Shown here: in pieces, positions 8,340-16,977 of the stretch
Layout of the letters: each line of letters begins with the position of its first letter
Numbering within the stretch: position 1 is the stretch's first letter
Source of the DNA: Salinivenus lutea
Lineage (GTDB): Bacteria; Bacteroidota; Rhodothermia; Rhodothermales; Salinibacteraceae
Assembly (NCBI GenBank): GCA_002894685.1
Contig: NCRC01000005.1
Coordinates: 1-64,000, forward strand
Direction: 5' to 3'
Length of the DNA stretch: 64,000 nt
The notes under the pieces: model-generated
The model's input: only the letters and a program-made list of their open reading frames with translations
What the model was told of the DNA's origin: nothing
The model's database searches: none
Translations under genes and position numbers: made by a program

Positions 8340-9266
8340 CTACGCGGCCGCCTTCTTATTGGCCTCCTGCTCCATCTTGCGCTCGTGCAGGCCCTCTTTG
8401 ATGGCCTCCGTGATGGTGGACGTGACCAGCTCGATGGAGCTGAGCGCATCGTCGTTCACCGGCACGGGATAGTCGACCTCCTTGGGATTGCCGTTGGTGT
8501 CGACCATCGCGATGATGGGAATGCCCAGGTTGTTCGCCTCGCTCACGGCAATCTCCTCCCGCTTCACGTCGACGATGAAGATGGCGCCGGGCAGGTTGGC
8601 CATGTTGCGGATGCCGCCGAGCGTGTTTTCGAGCTTCTCGTGCTCGCGCATCCGCATCAGCTTCTCCTTCTTTTTGAGCTTGTCGAGCGTCCCGTCCCGC
8701 TCCATGCGCTCAATCTCTTCCATTCGGCGGATCGACTTCCGGATGGTCTGGAAGTTGGTCATCGTTCCGCCGAGCCAACGGTCGACCATGTGCGGCATGC
8801 CGCAGTCCTCCGCGTGCTCGCGGACGATGTCCTGCGCCTGCTTCTTGGTCCCCGCAAAGAGGATTTTCTTGCCGCGCCGGGCAAAGCGCTTGGCCGCCTC
8901 GGCCGCCTCGTCGAGGAGGACCTGCGTCTGCATCAGGTCGATGATGTGGATGTTGTTCCGCTCCATGAAGATGTATTTCTCCATGCGCGGATTCCACCGG
9001 CTGGTGAGGTGCCCAAAGTGGGCCCCGGCCTTCATCAGCTCCTCGATGGTGGCGCGGTGGGACGTTTCGCCCTCTTCATCGCCTGACTCGTCGGCCGCGT
9101 CGGCCTCGTCAGGGGAGGAGTCTTGGTCCGTCGGGGGCGCGGGGGCCTCCGCCGTGGCGTCCGCCTCGTCGGCGGCCTCGGGGGAAGAATCGTCCGAAGT
9201 CGCATCCGGATCGGAAGCGGACTCCGTGTGCTCGTCGGGATTCTGCGTAGATGTCTCGTCGGCCAT
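8340..9266 (-). CDS. rpsB: 30S ribosomal protein S2 with long acidic N-terminal extension
   Basis: Small-subunit ribosomal protein needed for mRNA and S1 docking. The protein has 308 residues against about 230-260 for typical S2. The conserved domain begins near residue 71 (ATIEELMKAGAHFGHLTSRWNP) and continues with HIIDLMQTQVLLDEA, ILFAGTKKQAQDIV, RWLGGTMTNFQTI and PGAIFIVDVKREEIAVSEANNLGIPIIAMVDTN. Residues 1-69 contain about 25 Asp/Glu and no Lys or Arg. ATG 9266 is the only start before a stop that fits, but an internal start nearer residue 71 cannot be excluded because no ATG lies close to it (a Met occurs at 78). Followed by tsf. Confidence 0.95.
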   Translation of the reverse strand: MADETSTQNPDEHTESASDPDATSDDSSPEAADEADATAEAPAPPTDQDSSPDEADAADESGDEEGETSHRATIEELMKAGAHFGHLTSRWNPRMEKYIFMERNNIHIIDLMQTQVLLDEAAEAAKRFARRGKKILFAGTKKQAQDIVREHAEDCGMPHMVDRWLGGTMTNFQTIRKSIRRMEEIERMERDGTLDKLKKKEKLMRMREHEKLENTLGGIRNMANLPGAIFIVDVKREEIAVSEANNLGIPIIAMVDTNGNPKEVDYPVPVNDDALSSIELVTSTITEAIKEGLHERKMEQEANKKAAA

Positions 9267-9382
9267 AAAAAGGTGGAAACTGAATGGATGTTGGGTTTAG
9301 GCTACTACGACCGTCACCTGCGCAGCGAAACCGGCACGTTCCCCGGTCAACCCACTGTCGCATCGGGCCGTATGGTTGATTG

Positions 9383-9402
9383 GTGCAGTGGGGAGACTGC
9401 AC
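9383..9402. promoter_or_regulatory. Hairpin in the rpsB leader
   Basis: A perfect 7-bp inverted repeat, GTGCAGT-GGGGAG-ACTGCAC, lies in the 197-nt gap between rpsI and rpsB, about 120 nt before the rpsB start. It has no T-run on either side, so it does not look like an intrinsic terminator. It could be part of an S2 leader structure or a processing site; function is not established. Confidence 0.3.
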
Positions 9403-9463
9403 GCCGAGCGTCGAATGGGCCGTCGCCCCCACCCGCAACACGAACGTTGCCGCCCGCCACTGA

Positions 9464-9862
9464 CTAACGCTTGCTGTACTGGCCTTTCTTGCGGGCGCCG
9501 GGCTGACCGTACTTCTTGCGCTCCTTCATGCGGTCGTCGCGCGTCAGGTAGCCGGCATCGCGGAGGGGGCCGCGCAGCTCTTCGTCGTACTCCACCAGGG
9601 CCCGTGCAATGCCGAGCCGGATGGCCTCGGCCTGTCCGGTAAGGCCACCGCCCGAGGCGTTCACCTTCACGTTGAACTGACCGAGCGTGTCGGTCACGTC
9701 GAACGGCTGGTCAAGCGTGCGGCGACGCCACGGATTGGGAAAATAGTCCTCGGCGTCCCGGCCGTTTATGACGAAGCCGGACCCGTCGCCCGGGCGGAGG
9801 TACACGCGGGCAGTGGAGGTCTTGCGGCGGCCAATGGCCTGGTATTGTGTGATCTTAGGCAT
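9464..9862 (-). CDS. rpsI: 30S ribosomal protein S9
   Basis: Small-subunit protein whose basic C-terminal tail reaches the P-site tRNA. The protein has 132 residues. It has AIGRRKTSTARVYLRPGDG at the N-terminus, VKVNASGGGLTGQAEAIRLGIARAL in the middle, and the diagnostic C-terminus YGQPGARKKGQYSKR (family ...GARK..Q.SKR). ATG 9862 (MPKITQYQAIGRRKTS) was preferred to one 12 nt upstream. It lies 52 nt after rplM, the conserved rplM-rpsI operon. Confidence 0.97.
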   Translation of the reverse strand: MPKITQYQAIGRRKTSTARVYLRPGDGSGFVINGRDAEDYFPNPWRRRTLDQPFDVTDTLGQFNVKVNASGGGLTGQAEAIRLGIARALVEYDEELRGPLRDAGYLTRDDRMKERKKYGQPGARKKGQYSKR

Positions 9863-9914
9863 GGCGATACTCAATTCTTCGAAAGGCGGCGTCGGCGAGA
9901 TCTGCGGCGGCGAG

Positions 9915-10361
9915 CTATGCCGTGTGCAGCGGCTCCGGCTGCTGGGCGTCGTGGGGATGGTCGGACGAAGCGTACACCTTCAGCTTCTTGAACATATCGC
10001 GCCCCAGGGGGCCGTTCGGGAGCATGCCCTGAACGGCGCGCTCAATAATTTTCTCCGGACCGCTTGCCCGGACCTCCTCGGGCGACTCGTATTTGTCGCC
10101 GCCCGGGTATCCGCTGTAGTTCATGTACTGCTTGTCCTGCTCCTTGCGGCCCGTAAACCGCACCTTGTCGGCGTTGGTTACGATGACGTAGTCGCCGGTG
10201 TCCATGTGCGGGGTGTACGTTGGTTTGTGCTTGCCCCGGAGCACCCGGGCAATGCGGGAGGCGAGGCGCCCCACCACTTGGTCGGTGGCGTCCGCCACGT
10301 ACCAGTCGTGCTCAATGTCGTCGGGGGTTGCGCTGAAGGTTTTAAAGCTTTGCGTGTCCAT
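9915..10361 (-). CDS. rplM: 50S ribosomal protein L13
   Basis: Early-assembling large-subunit protein. The protein has 148 residues, close to the family's 140-150. It has [30 protein letters not shown] (in pieces), [44 protein letters not shown] and the C-terminal [25 protein letters not shown] 10361 (MDTQSFKTF) was chosen because L13 homologues begin here; a start 24 nt upstream would add MNRDAPAP. First gene of the minus-strand translation block, with a candidate promoter about 100 nt upstream. Confidence 0.97.
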   Translation of the reverse strand: MDTQSFKTFSATPDDIEHDWYVADATDQVVGRLASRIARVLRGKHKPTYTPHMDTGDYVIVTNADKVRFTGRKEQDKQYMNYSGYPGGDKYESPEEVRASGPEKIIERAVQGMLPNGPLGRDMFKKLKVYASSDHPHDAQQPEPLHTA

Positions 10362-10460
10362 CGGCGCCGGGGCGTCTCGATTCAAAGAGGAAGCAGGACG
10401 AAAACGGTAGCGGAAACCGCACCCGGAGGGAGCGTCCCGCGTCGAGCTCGCAGGGCATCT

Positions 10461-10490
10461 TCGTTATGCCACAGCTCGCACAGCAGTCAA
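10461..10490 (-). promoter_or_regulatory. Candidate promoter of rplM-rpsI
   Basis: On the minus strand TTGACT (10490-10485) is followed after 18 bp by TAACGA (10466-10461), a plausible sigma-70-like -35/-10 pair. It would give a leader of about 90 nt before rplM. The -10 is a weak match, so this is tentative. Confidence 0.35.
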
Positions 10491-10609
10491 CTTGTCACGT
10501 GCACGACGGGGGCAGGTTTTCAGGGCAGGGACGGATTCCATCAATCTTGACGGAGGAGGCGCCCCGTATGGTGGGTCCGATAAAGACCTCTGAAGGCAGG
10601 AGAGAAGAA

Positions 10610-10638
10610 TTGACTCATGTACATGTGTCTATTATATA
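10610..10638 (+). promoter_or_regulatory. Promoter of the ECF sigma factor gene, with palindrome in the spacer
   Basis: TTGACT (10610-10615), 17-bp spacer, TATATA (10633-10638): a near-consensus housekeeping promoter pointing at the sigma gene at 10750, leaving a leader of about 105 nt. The spacer starts with the perfect 10-bp palindrome CATGTACATG (10616-10625), well placed for a repressor. The rest of the 10386-10749 gap holds the divergent rplM promoter and no other gene that I can support. Confidence 0.6.
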
Positions 10639-10749
10639 GAAAAGTGGAGCGCAAAAAAGTGGCCACGTTTTCCGCTCTGACTTGCTCGGCGACGCCTGTC
10701 CTTCCTTCTTCTCGCCCCGGGTGTTCATCTCACCGCCCGGGCCGCTGTC

Positions 10750-11385
10750 ATGACGCGTCCCTCCTCCCATCTCGACTCGGTCCTCGACCACCTGCCGTTC
10801 TCGGTTGATGATACGGCGGCGGCGAACGACGCCTTCCGCCGGTGGTCGAATCGTCAGCACCCGAGCGACGAGCGCATTGTGGATCTGTGGACGTACTGCT
10901 ACGTCACCCGCTACTTCCTGTCGAAGTCCACGCGAGGAGACATTCAGGGGGCCGCGGACGCCGACGCGCTCATCAAGCGGACGTACGAGAAGATTGAAGA
11001 GAAACGCGATGGGGTGCGCGACCCCGACCGCTACGCCCACTGGGTGAGTGTGGTCTGCAAGAATACGTTCCTGAACCATATCCGCAAGGACCACACCTCG
11101 GAGTCGATTGACGCGGAGGGTGGGCCCACCCTCTCGGCAAAGACGACCGCCCCGGTTGCCGAGATGGGATTCGTCGAGGAGGCGCTGGTTGACGCGATTC
11201 GTGACCTCCCCGACTACCTCAAGGAGCCGGCACGGTTGTATTTCCTGGAAGACAAAAGCTTCGAGGAGATAAGCGACGAGATCGATAAGCCGGTTCCCAC
11301 GGTCCGCACCTACAAGCACAAGGCGGTGACGCGCCTGCAGGAGGACGAGCGGCTTCGGGAATACGTAGATCCCCCCAATCTGTAA
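10750..11385 (+). CDS. ECF-type RNA polymerase sigma factor
   Basis: Redirects RNA polymerase to a specific regulon. The protein has 211 residues. A region-2-like helical domain spans about 50-115 (YVTRYFLSKS, then DPDRYAHWVSVVCKNTFLNHIRKDH). A region-4 helix-turn-helix spans about 150-200 (LPDYLKEPARLYFLEDKSFEEISDEIDKPVPTVRTYKHKAVTRLQE, in pieces). ATG 10750 is preceded by a strong promoter. The next gene, 252 nt downstream on the same strand, is a membrane TPR protein that could be its partner or target. The pair is oriented against the surrounding minus-strand genes. The regulon is unknown. Confidence 0.85.
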   Translation: MTRPSSHLDSVLDHLPFSVDDTAAANDAFRRWSNRQHPSDERIVDLWTYCYVTRYFLSKSTRGDIQGAADADALIKRTYEKIEEKRDGVRDPDRYAHWVSVVCKNTFLNHIRKDHTSESIDAEGGPTLSAKTTAPVAEMGFVEEALVDAIRDLPDYLKEPARLYFLEDKSFEEISDEIDKPVPTVRTYKHKAVTRLQEDERLREYVDPPNL

Positions 11386-11637
11386 GGGATCGTCACGAGT
11401 GTGAAATGCAAATCTCTTCCGTTATGACTGCAGCTCCAGTGTGTCATTGGGGGCCAACGGAGGGCAAACAATTTTCGAGCGTGTGCGGCCCCGACACCGA
11501 GGGGCGACACGCAGTGGGCAGGGGGCATACCATTGTCTTTCGAAGTCGTCCCGGCTTCTTTCCTCTCATTTGCATCGGCCCGGTCGGCTTCTCCGTTCCA
11601 TTTCTCGTACATTCATCGGTTCAGTAGCTCACTGCTC

Positions 11638-12642
11638 ATGGAGAACGTCGAGGAGCAGATTCTTAGCTATCCGCATCGTTCACACGACGAGCGTCGGAAA
11701 ATCGAGGCCTTTGTGGAGGGGCACCCGGAATGGGCGACGCTTCTTCACGACGTCCGGGCGCTCGAAGGGGTGGCGCAGACGCATCGCCTGTCCGACACGG
11801 AAGAGTCCCCGTCGGACGCCCTTCTGGCGACGTACGTGACCGTGACCCATCTCCACCCGGAAGAGGTCTCGCCCGGACTTGAGGCGGCGTTTCGCCGGCT
11901 GGAAGCCCGGATTGAGGCGAACGATGCGCTTCGCGAACGCGCCGAGGCCATGCGCCGACGCCTGAAGACGACGGAGGCCGAGATTGACCCGGTCGCTCAG
12001 TTCGAGGAACTGACGGGGCACAAGGTGGCCGCGTCGAGCGCCGAGGGGGGCACCTCGTCCACCGGGGCCGAGCGAATGAGCACCTCTGAAAGGGCTTCGA
12101 CGCCGACGCTCCTCGACTCGTTTTCCCAGGTGGCGGCCCCGGTGCGATGGGCGGGAACGGCCCTCGCCCTCCTGCTTGGCGCCTACGGGGTTTTGTACGG
12201 GGTGAGCACGGCCACGCAATCGCCGCTTGAGCGGCTTGCCACGATTGACGTGAGTGAGCAGGTGGTCAGCAGCTACTCGCCGGACAATACCCGCGGGGGG
12301 CGCACGGACGCCGATACGATGCGGACCCAGGACCTGTACCTCGAGGCGCTGTCGATTCTGCGCACGGCCCGCACGTCTACGCTCGGGCTCTTCCCGGAGT
12401 ACGATGCCGACAAGATTGCGGAGGCCGAGCGGCTCCTAAAGGACGTGGTGGAGCGGGAGGGCGACACGTCGTTCCTCGCGCTTGAGGCGCGGTTTTACCT
12501 CGGGAAAACGTACCTTGCGCAACGGCAGGCCGACCGGGCACGCGCCCAGTTCGAGAGCGTCGTGCGGAATGAAGGGCGCCGGGCGGACGATGCTCGCCAG
12601 ATTTTAGACGCCCTTTCGGACGCGTCCGAGGCGACCCGATAG
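11638..12642 (+). CDS. Single-pass membrane protein with C-terminal TPR-like repeat
   Basis: 334 residues, function unknown. Residues 1-120 are charged and helical. A Ser/Thr-rich linker (about 130-160) precedes one membrane segment (AGTALALLLGAYGVLYGV, about 170-187). The presumed periplasmic part ends in tetratricopeptide-like helices (YLGKTYLAQRQADRARAQFE, about 293-312). The topology, cytoplasmic helical domain then one membrane span then periplasmic domain, resembles anti-sigma factors, and it follows the ECF sigma gene. No zinc-binding HxxxCxxC anti-sigma motif is present. ATG 11638 was chosen; the frame is open upstream but has no plausible start. An anti-sigma role is an inference. 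Confidence 0.7.
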   Translation: MENVEEQILSYPHRSHDERRKIEAFVEGHPEWATLLHDVRALEGVAQTHRLSDTEESPSDALLATYVTVTHLHPEEVSPGLEAAFRRLEARIEANDALRERAEAMRRRLKTTEAEIDPVAQFEELTGHKVAASSAEGGTSSTGAERMSTSERASTPTLLDSFSQVAAPVRWAGTALALLLGAYGVLYGVSTATQSPLERLATIDVSEQVVSSYSPDNTRGGRTDADTMRTQDLYLEALSILRTARTSTLGLFPEYDADKIAEAERLLKDVVEREGDTSFLALEARFYLGKTYLAQRQADRARAQFESVVRNEGRRADDARQILDALSDASEATR

Positions 12643-12721
12643 GAGAAGCCGCCGGGCGCATTGCCGCGACGCGGTGACGGGCCGCCCCCGGAAGGCCCCC
12701 CGGGCCCGCCCGGCTGTGCGC

Positions 12722-13855
12722 CTACGCGTAGGTGTTGAGCATCACCGGCATGATGAGCATGAGGATGTCCTCGTCCTCGGCCTGCTCGCGGGGGAGCACG
12801 ATGCCGGCGCGGTTGGGGGAACTCAGCTCAAAGATCACCTCGTCGCTGTCGACGTTGCTGAGCACCTCCGTCAGGTACTCCGAGTTGAAGCCGATCTCCA
12901 TGTCTTCGCTGTCGTAGTCGCAGCGGATCGTCTCCTCCGCCTCGCTGGAGCGCTCCACATCCTCGGCCGAGATCGTGATCGTGTCGGCGGTGATATCGAG
13001 CCGAATTTGGTTGGTCATGCTTGAGGAGTAGAGGCCCACGCGCTTCACGGCGTTGAGCATGTCCTCGCGGCTCACGACGAGGTTTCGTTCGTTTTCGTCG
13101 GGGATCACCGCCTCGTAGTTGGGGTACGTCTCGTCGATGAGGCGGGCGAGTACGCGAGAGTTTTTGAAGTCGAACGCCACGTGCCCCTCGTCGACGCGAA
13201 TGGTGCAGACCTCGTCGTCCTCCACGATGCGCCCGGCCAGCTTGGTGGCTTTCTCCGGCACGATGAAGTCGACCGAGGTGCCGGCGCTCAGCTCGGGCAG
13301 GTCCAGCTTCACGAGTCGGTGGCCGTCGGTCGCCACCACGCGCGTCTCGTCCTCCTCCATCTGGAAGTAGACGCCCATCATGGCGGGGCGCAGGGCGTCC
13401 TGGCTCACCGCAAAGGCGGTCTTGTCGATCGTTCGCTTCAGCAGGCCGCCCTCCACGTTGATTTCGTGTTCGCCCTCCAGGTCCGGGAGCTCCGGGTAGT
13501 CGGCCCCGTCGTGCCCCACCATCTTGTAGTGTCCCTGGTCCGTCTCCATTCGGATCTCGAAGTCGCTGTCCGCCGAAAACGTGATCGGCAGGTCCGGCAG
13601 GGCGCGCAGGGTGTCGAGGAGGCGCTGGGCCGGCACGGCAATGGGCGTGCTTTCCGGCGTCCCGTTGGTCTCGAACTGGACCGGCACCGTCTGCACGATG
13701 GAGATCTCAAGGTCGGTGGCGCTCAGGCGGAGGGTGTCCCCCGCGCGCTCAAACAAGACGCACTCGAGAATCGGCATCGTGCTCTTTGAGGGAACGGCGC
13801 GGTTGACCGTGTTGAGCGCCTCAAGAAGATCGGCGCTGGAGGCGGTAAATTTCAT
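12722..13855 (-). CDS. dnaN: DNA polymerase III beta subunit (sliding clamp)
   Basis: Ring-shaped processivity clamp for the replicative polymerase. The protein has 377 residues. It opens with MKFTASSADLLEALNTVNRAVPSK (in pieces) and shows the three-domain clamp pattern: ATDLEISI in domain 1, VATDGHRLVKLDLP in domain 2, and a C-terminal LIMPVML region (the family ends in the MPMRL motif that lines the hydrophobic binding pocket). It lies 119 nt downstream of dnaA on the same strand, the standard dnaA-dnaN order next to an origin. Confidence 0.97.
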   Translation of the reverse strand: MKFTASSADLLEALNTVNRAVPSKSTMPILECVLFERAGDTLRLSATDLEISIVQTVPVQFETNGTPESTPIAVPAQRLLDTLRALPDLPITFSADSDFEIRMETDQGHYKMVGHDGADYPELPDLEGEHEINVEGGLLKRTIDKTAFAVSQDALRPAMMGVYFQMEEDETRVVATDGHRLVKLDLPELSAGTSVDFIVPEKATKLAGRIVEDDEVCTIRVDEGHVAFDFKNSRVLARLIDETYPNYEAVIPDENERNLVVSREDMLNAVKRVGLYSSSMTNQIRLDITADTITISAEDVERSSEAEETIRCDYDSEDMEIGFNSEYLTEVLSNVDSDEVIFELSSPNRAGIVLPREQAEDEDILMLIMPVMLNTYA

Positions 13856-13974
13856 GGCGTCGATCGGGTCCGTGACGGGTATCGAAAAAGCAATCAGGTG
13901 CGGATAGAAGTGCGTACGAGGAAGCGGTCCCGGGGATCCGGACGCGGGGCAGAACCGGCCGGTGGGCGGCAGGG

Positions 13975-15603
13975 CTACCGCGAGCGAAGCTCAATCTTGC
14001 GCTCGATTTCCTCTACGGTGTTCTGGAACTGGTCGTTGTCGTCCATCCGGTCCTCTACGGTGTTGTTGGCGTGGATGACGGTGGAGTGGTCGCGCCCGCC
14101 GAAATGCAGACCGATGGTTTTTAGCGAGTTCTGCGTGAGACGTTTGCAGAAGTACATGGCGATCTGGCGGGCCCGCACCACTTCGCGTTTGCGGGTCTTG
14201 CCGCGCACCCGTTCCTCGTCGATGTTCAGATACTCGCAGACGATCCGTTGGATGTCTTCGATCGTGAGGCTGGGCTGCTTCTCCTCCATGAGGTCGTGGA
14301 GCACCTCCTTCGCAAGCGCGAGGTCGAGGTCGCGCTGGTGAAGGGTGCTGTGGGCGAGGAGGCGGATGAGGGCGCCCTCCAGCTCCCGGATGTTGCTCTT
14401 GACGTTGTGGGCGATGAACTCAATCACGTCCGACGACAGGTCGATGCCGTCGTCCGCGGCCTTGCGCTCCAGAATTTCCACGCGGGTGTCGAAGCCGGGC
14501 GGCTGCACGTCGGCGGAGAGGCCCCACTGAAACCGCGACAGCAGCCGCTCCTCAATGCCCTCAATGTCGCGCGGCGGGCGGTCGGCGGAGAGGACAATTT
14601 GCTTGCCGGCCTGGTGCAGCGCATTGAAGATGTGGAAGAACTCTTCCTGCGTCTTCTCCTTCCCGCTGAAAAACTGCACGTCGTCGACGATGAGCACGTC
14701 GACCTGACGGTAGAACATCGAGAACTCGTTGATGCGGTTCTGCTGGATCGACTGGACGAACTCCGTCGTGAACCGCTCGCTCGAGACGTACAGCGCGGTT
14801 TTGTCGGGGAAGTGGGACGTCACGTAGTTGCCCACGGCTTGGATCAGATGGGTCTTTCCCAGGCCCACGCCGCCGTAGATGAGGTAGGGGTTGAAGCTGG
14901 TGCCGCCCGGCTCCTGGGCGATCGACCAGGCGGCGCTGCGGGCGAGCTCGTTGCAGTCGCCCTCGATGAACCGCTCGAACGTGTAGCTCTCGTTGAGCTG
15001 ACTGTCGATGTTGGCGTCCTGGATGCCCGGAATGGCGAAGGGGTTCTGGACGGGCGGGGCCGACGACTCCTCCGCTGCGTCCGAGCGCTGGGCGGGGGAC
15101 CGTTGCGTCTCGGAGGGATCGCTCGACGGGGACGGCGACGGGGCCTCCGGGCGGTCGGGGGCGTCCGAGGGGGACGCGTCGGGCAGCCCCGAATCGTCCT
15201 CCGGGGGCGTGTGCGGTTCTTGCTGGGCCGGGGACGACTGGTTGGGCGAGTCCGACGCGGCGGATGGGGTCTCTTCGTCGGGCCGACGGGCGGGAAGCTC
15301 CATCGATGCGCCCTCGTCCGGCCCGTCCGGGTCGTCCTGCTCAATGACGACGTCGTAGACCAGGCGCCCGTTCGGGCCGAGCACCCGCGTGACTGTTTTG
15401 CGGAGCAGAGAAAAGTAATGCTCCTCAAGCCATTCGTAGTAGAAGCGACTGGGGAGCTGAATCGTAAGCTTCTTGACCCCCTCCTCTTCCGCAAGCGACT
15501 GGGCCGTCAGGGGCTCGAACCACGTCTTGTAGCTCTGCCGACGGACGTTGTCCCGGATGATCTCCAGGCACTCGTCCCATACATGTTCGGCAGACTCATC
15601 CAT
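13975..15603 (-). CDS. dnaA: Chromosomal replication initiator DnaA
   Basis: AAA+ ATPase that binds DnaA boxes and melts the origin. The protein has 542 residues. Domain I is about 1-85 (WDECLEIIRDNVRRQSYKTWFEPL, in pieces). Domain II is an unusually long Pro/Ser/Asp-rich linker of roughly 110 residues. The AAA+ domain has Walker A YGGVGLGKTHLIQA and Walker B VLIVDDVQFF. Domain IV carries the DNA-binding signature GGRDHSTVIHANN. ATG 15603 gives MDESAEHVWDECLEI, matching the family start; the upstream frame is a Pro-rich non-conserved leader. The promoter region carries DnaA boxes, suggesting autoregulation. Confidence 0.97.
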   Translation of the reverse strand: MDESAEHVWDECLEIIRDNVRRQSYKTWFEPLTAQSLAEEEGVKKLTIQLPSRFYYEWLEEHYFSLLRKTVTRVLGPNGRLVYDVVIEQDDPDGPDEGASMELPARRPDEETPSAASDSPNQSSPAQQEPHTPPEDDSGLPDASPSDAPDRPEAPSPSPSSDPSETQRSPAQRSDAAEESSAPPVQNPFAIPGIQDANIDSQLNESYTFERFIEGDCNELARSAAWSIAQEPGGTSFNPYLIYGGVGLGKTHLIQAVGNYVTSHFPDKTALYVSSERFTTEFVQSIQQNRINEFSMFYRQVDVLIVDDVQFFSGKEKTQEEFFHIFNALHQAGKQIVLSADRPPRDIEGIEERLLSRFQWGLSADVQPPGFDTRVEILERKAADDGIDLSSDVIEFIAHNVKSNIRELEGALIRLLAHSTLHQRDLDLALAKEVLHDLMEEKQPSLTIEDIQRIVCEYLNIDEERVRGKTRKREVVRARQIAMYFCKRLTQNSLKTIGLHFGGRDHSTVIHANNTVEDRMDDNDQFQNTVEEIERKIELRSR

Positions 15604-16294
15604 GTCCAGGTCGGGGATCGAGGCCGCCAGCGGCGGCGTGTTCGTGGGCGAAAGCCGGTGAGGAGGAACGAAGAGGCAGCGCGAGGGGCCCCAAGGCAGC
15701 GGGCCGGTATCCACATTGAGAGCAGGAGAAAAACAGCCTCACGCGAGCGAGCCGCCCGTCAATCTATTATCCACATTTTATACACAAGTTATCCACAATC
15801 TCTTTGTCCCTGGGCGGCAGGGGGTTAGGCGGTCAAGAAAGGAGTGCCCTTGCGGGAGAGCCGTGCGCGATCCGCCGATCGGCCGGGTAAGGACGGAGAG
15901 AGAACACGTTGTCAACATGTTTCCCACAGCTCGTTGTGGCCACCGGAGGCCGCGGGCGGACACGGGGGGCCGCCCGTTTGCAATGCAATCCGGCCGTGCA
16001 GGGGAGCGCCACACAGGGGGACGGACGGGGCCTCTCCGCTCGGTTGACCTGCGCGGAACGGTCGCTGGAACGGGTCCTCGCACAGGGGGGCAACTCGGAC
16101 TCACCAACGTTAATGATTGCCCTTGGAAACATCAAGGTAATCTGCCCCTCGTCCGAGACCTTCACAGAGTGCCGCCGCGCACCCGACGAACGCGGGGGCA
16201 TGCCCCATGGCGGCGGGGGAACGGAGGAACTCCACCGAGGCAGGAGGCATACCGATCGTGCATATACAATCATTGCCCGCTTCCGCCCCCGACC
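15604..16294. other. Probable replication origin (oriC), gene-free 690 bp
   Basis: The intergenic region between dnaA (leftward) and the DUF177 gene (rightward). It holds the AT-richest sequence nearby (15761-15805) and four DnaA-box-like 9-mers (15707-15715, 15767-15775, 15778-15786, 15789-15797). Genes on both sides point away from it. No convincing coding sequence is present between 15604 and 16294. The exact unwinding element is not resolved; the rest (15800-16290) is GC-rich with no repeat I could recognise beyond a weak TTTCCCACA match at 15920. Confidence 0.85.
15707..15797 (+). promoter_or_regulatory. DnaA-box cluster
   Basis: TTATCCACA at 15767-15775 and 15789-15797 are perfect DnaA boxes. 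TTATACACA at 15778-15786 lies exactly between them and fits TTATNCACA. The three start 11 bp apart, so they lie on the same helix face. GTATCCACA at 15707-15715, one mismatch, lies about 105 bp before the dnaA start. All four have the same orientation. Confidence 0.88.
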
Positions 16295-16819
16295 ATGCTG
16301 ACGGTCGACATTGCGTCTCTTTCTCCGGGCATTCACCACGTCGAGTTTGCCCCGACGGCCGAGGAGGCCGGGGTTGACCCCGCTACCTTCCGCGACCTCC
16401 GGATCGAGGCCGAACTGCAGTACCATCGCGACCGCATTCTCGTGAAGCTCCAGGCCGCCGCGACGGCCACGCTCACCTGCGACCGTACGCTCAAGGAGTA
16501 CGAGCAGTCCGTGGCGGACAGCTACAACCTCCTCTTCGGGCCGCCGGAGATGGTGGGGCAGGAAGGAGAGGCGTTTGAGGAGGTGCGTCCGCTGTCCCCG
16601 TCGGACAACGAGCTCGACCTCACCGACGTGGTGCGCGATACGCTTCTTCTCGCCCTTCCCCAGCGCCGCATTGCCCCCGAGGCCCAGGACGAGCCGATCG
16701 AGAAGACCTTTGGCGCGTCTCCCGAGGAGGGGGAGCAGGACGAACATGCCCAGGACGAGCCGGTGGACCCGCGCTGGAGCGAGCTCAAGAAGCTGAAAGA
16801 CGACGAGTCCGAGGGCTGA
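16295..16819 (+). CDS. DUF177 (YceD-like) protein
   Basis: 174 residues. YceD/DUF177 proteins are encoded just before rpmF in most bacteria and are linked to 23S rRNA metabolism and ribosome biogenesis. Visible are the beta-rich middle (ILVKLQAAATATLTCDRTLKEYEQ), the LSPSDNELDLTDVVRDTLLLALPQR segment typical of the family, and an acidic C-terminus ending DPRWSELKKLKDDESEG. ATG 16295 (MLTVDIASLSPG) was chosen; upstream sequence in frame is origin DNA. It is followed by rpmF after 158 nt. Confidence 0.85.
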   Translation: MLTVDIASLSPGIHHVEFAPTAEEAGVDPATFRDLRIEAELQYHRDRILVKLQAAATATLTCDRTLKEYEQSVADSYNLLFGPPEMVGQEGEAFEEVRPLSPSDNELDLTDVVRDTLLLALPQRRIAPEAQDEPIEKTFGASPEEGEQDEHAQDEPVDPRWSELKKLKDDESEG

Positions 16820-16977
16820 CTGCAGGTGGGCCGGAACGTCAATTTTAGAAAAAGCAACGGAAGCGGGCGAACACGACCCCGCCGCGCTTCATCTTAGAGT
16901 GTCCGATCTTTCCCTGCGGAGCCGATGCTAGCGTCTGCCCGCGGGGTGCGTCCCGTTCATCGACTGACCCGATCGCC

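Noticed and set aside
15920-15928. TTTCCCACA as a fifth DnaA box
   Set aside because: Two mismatches from TTATCCACA and outside the phased cluster.
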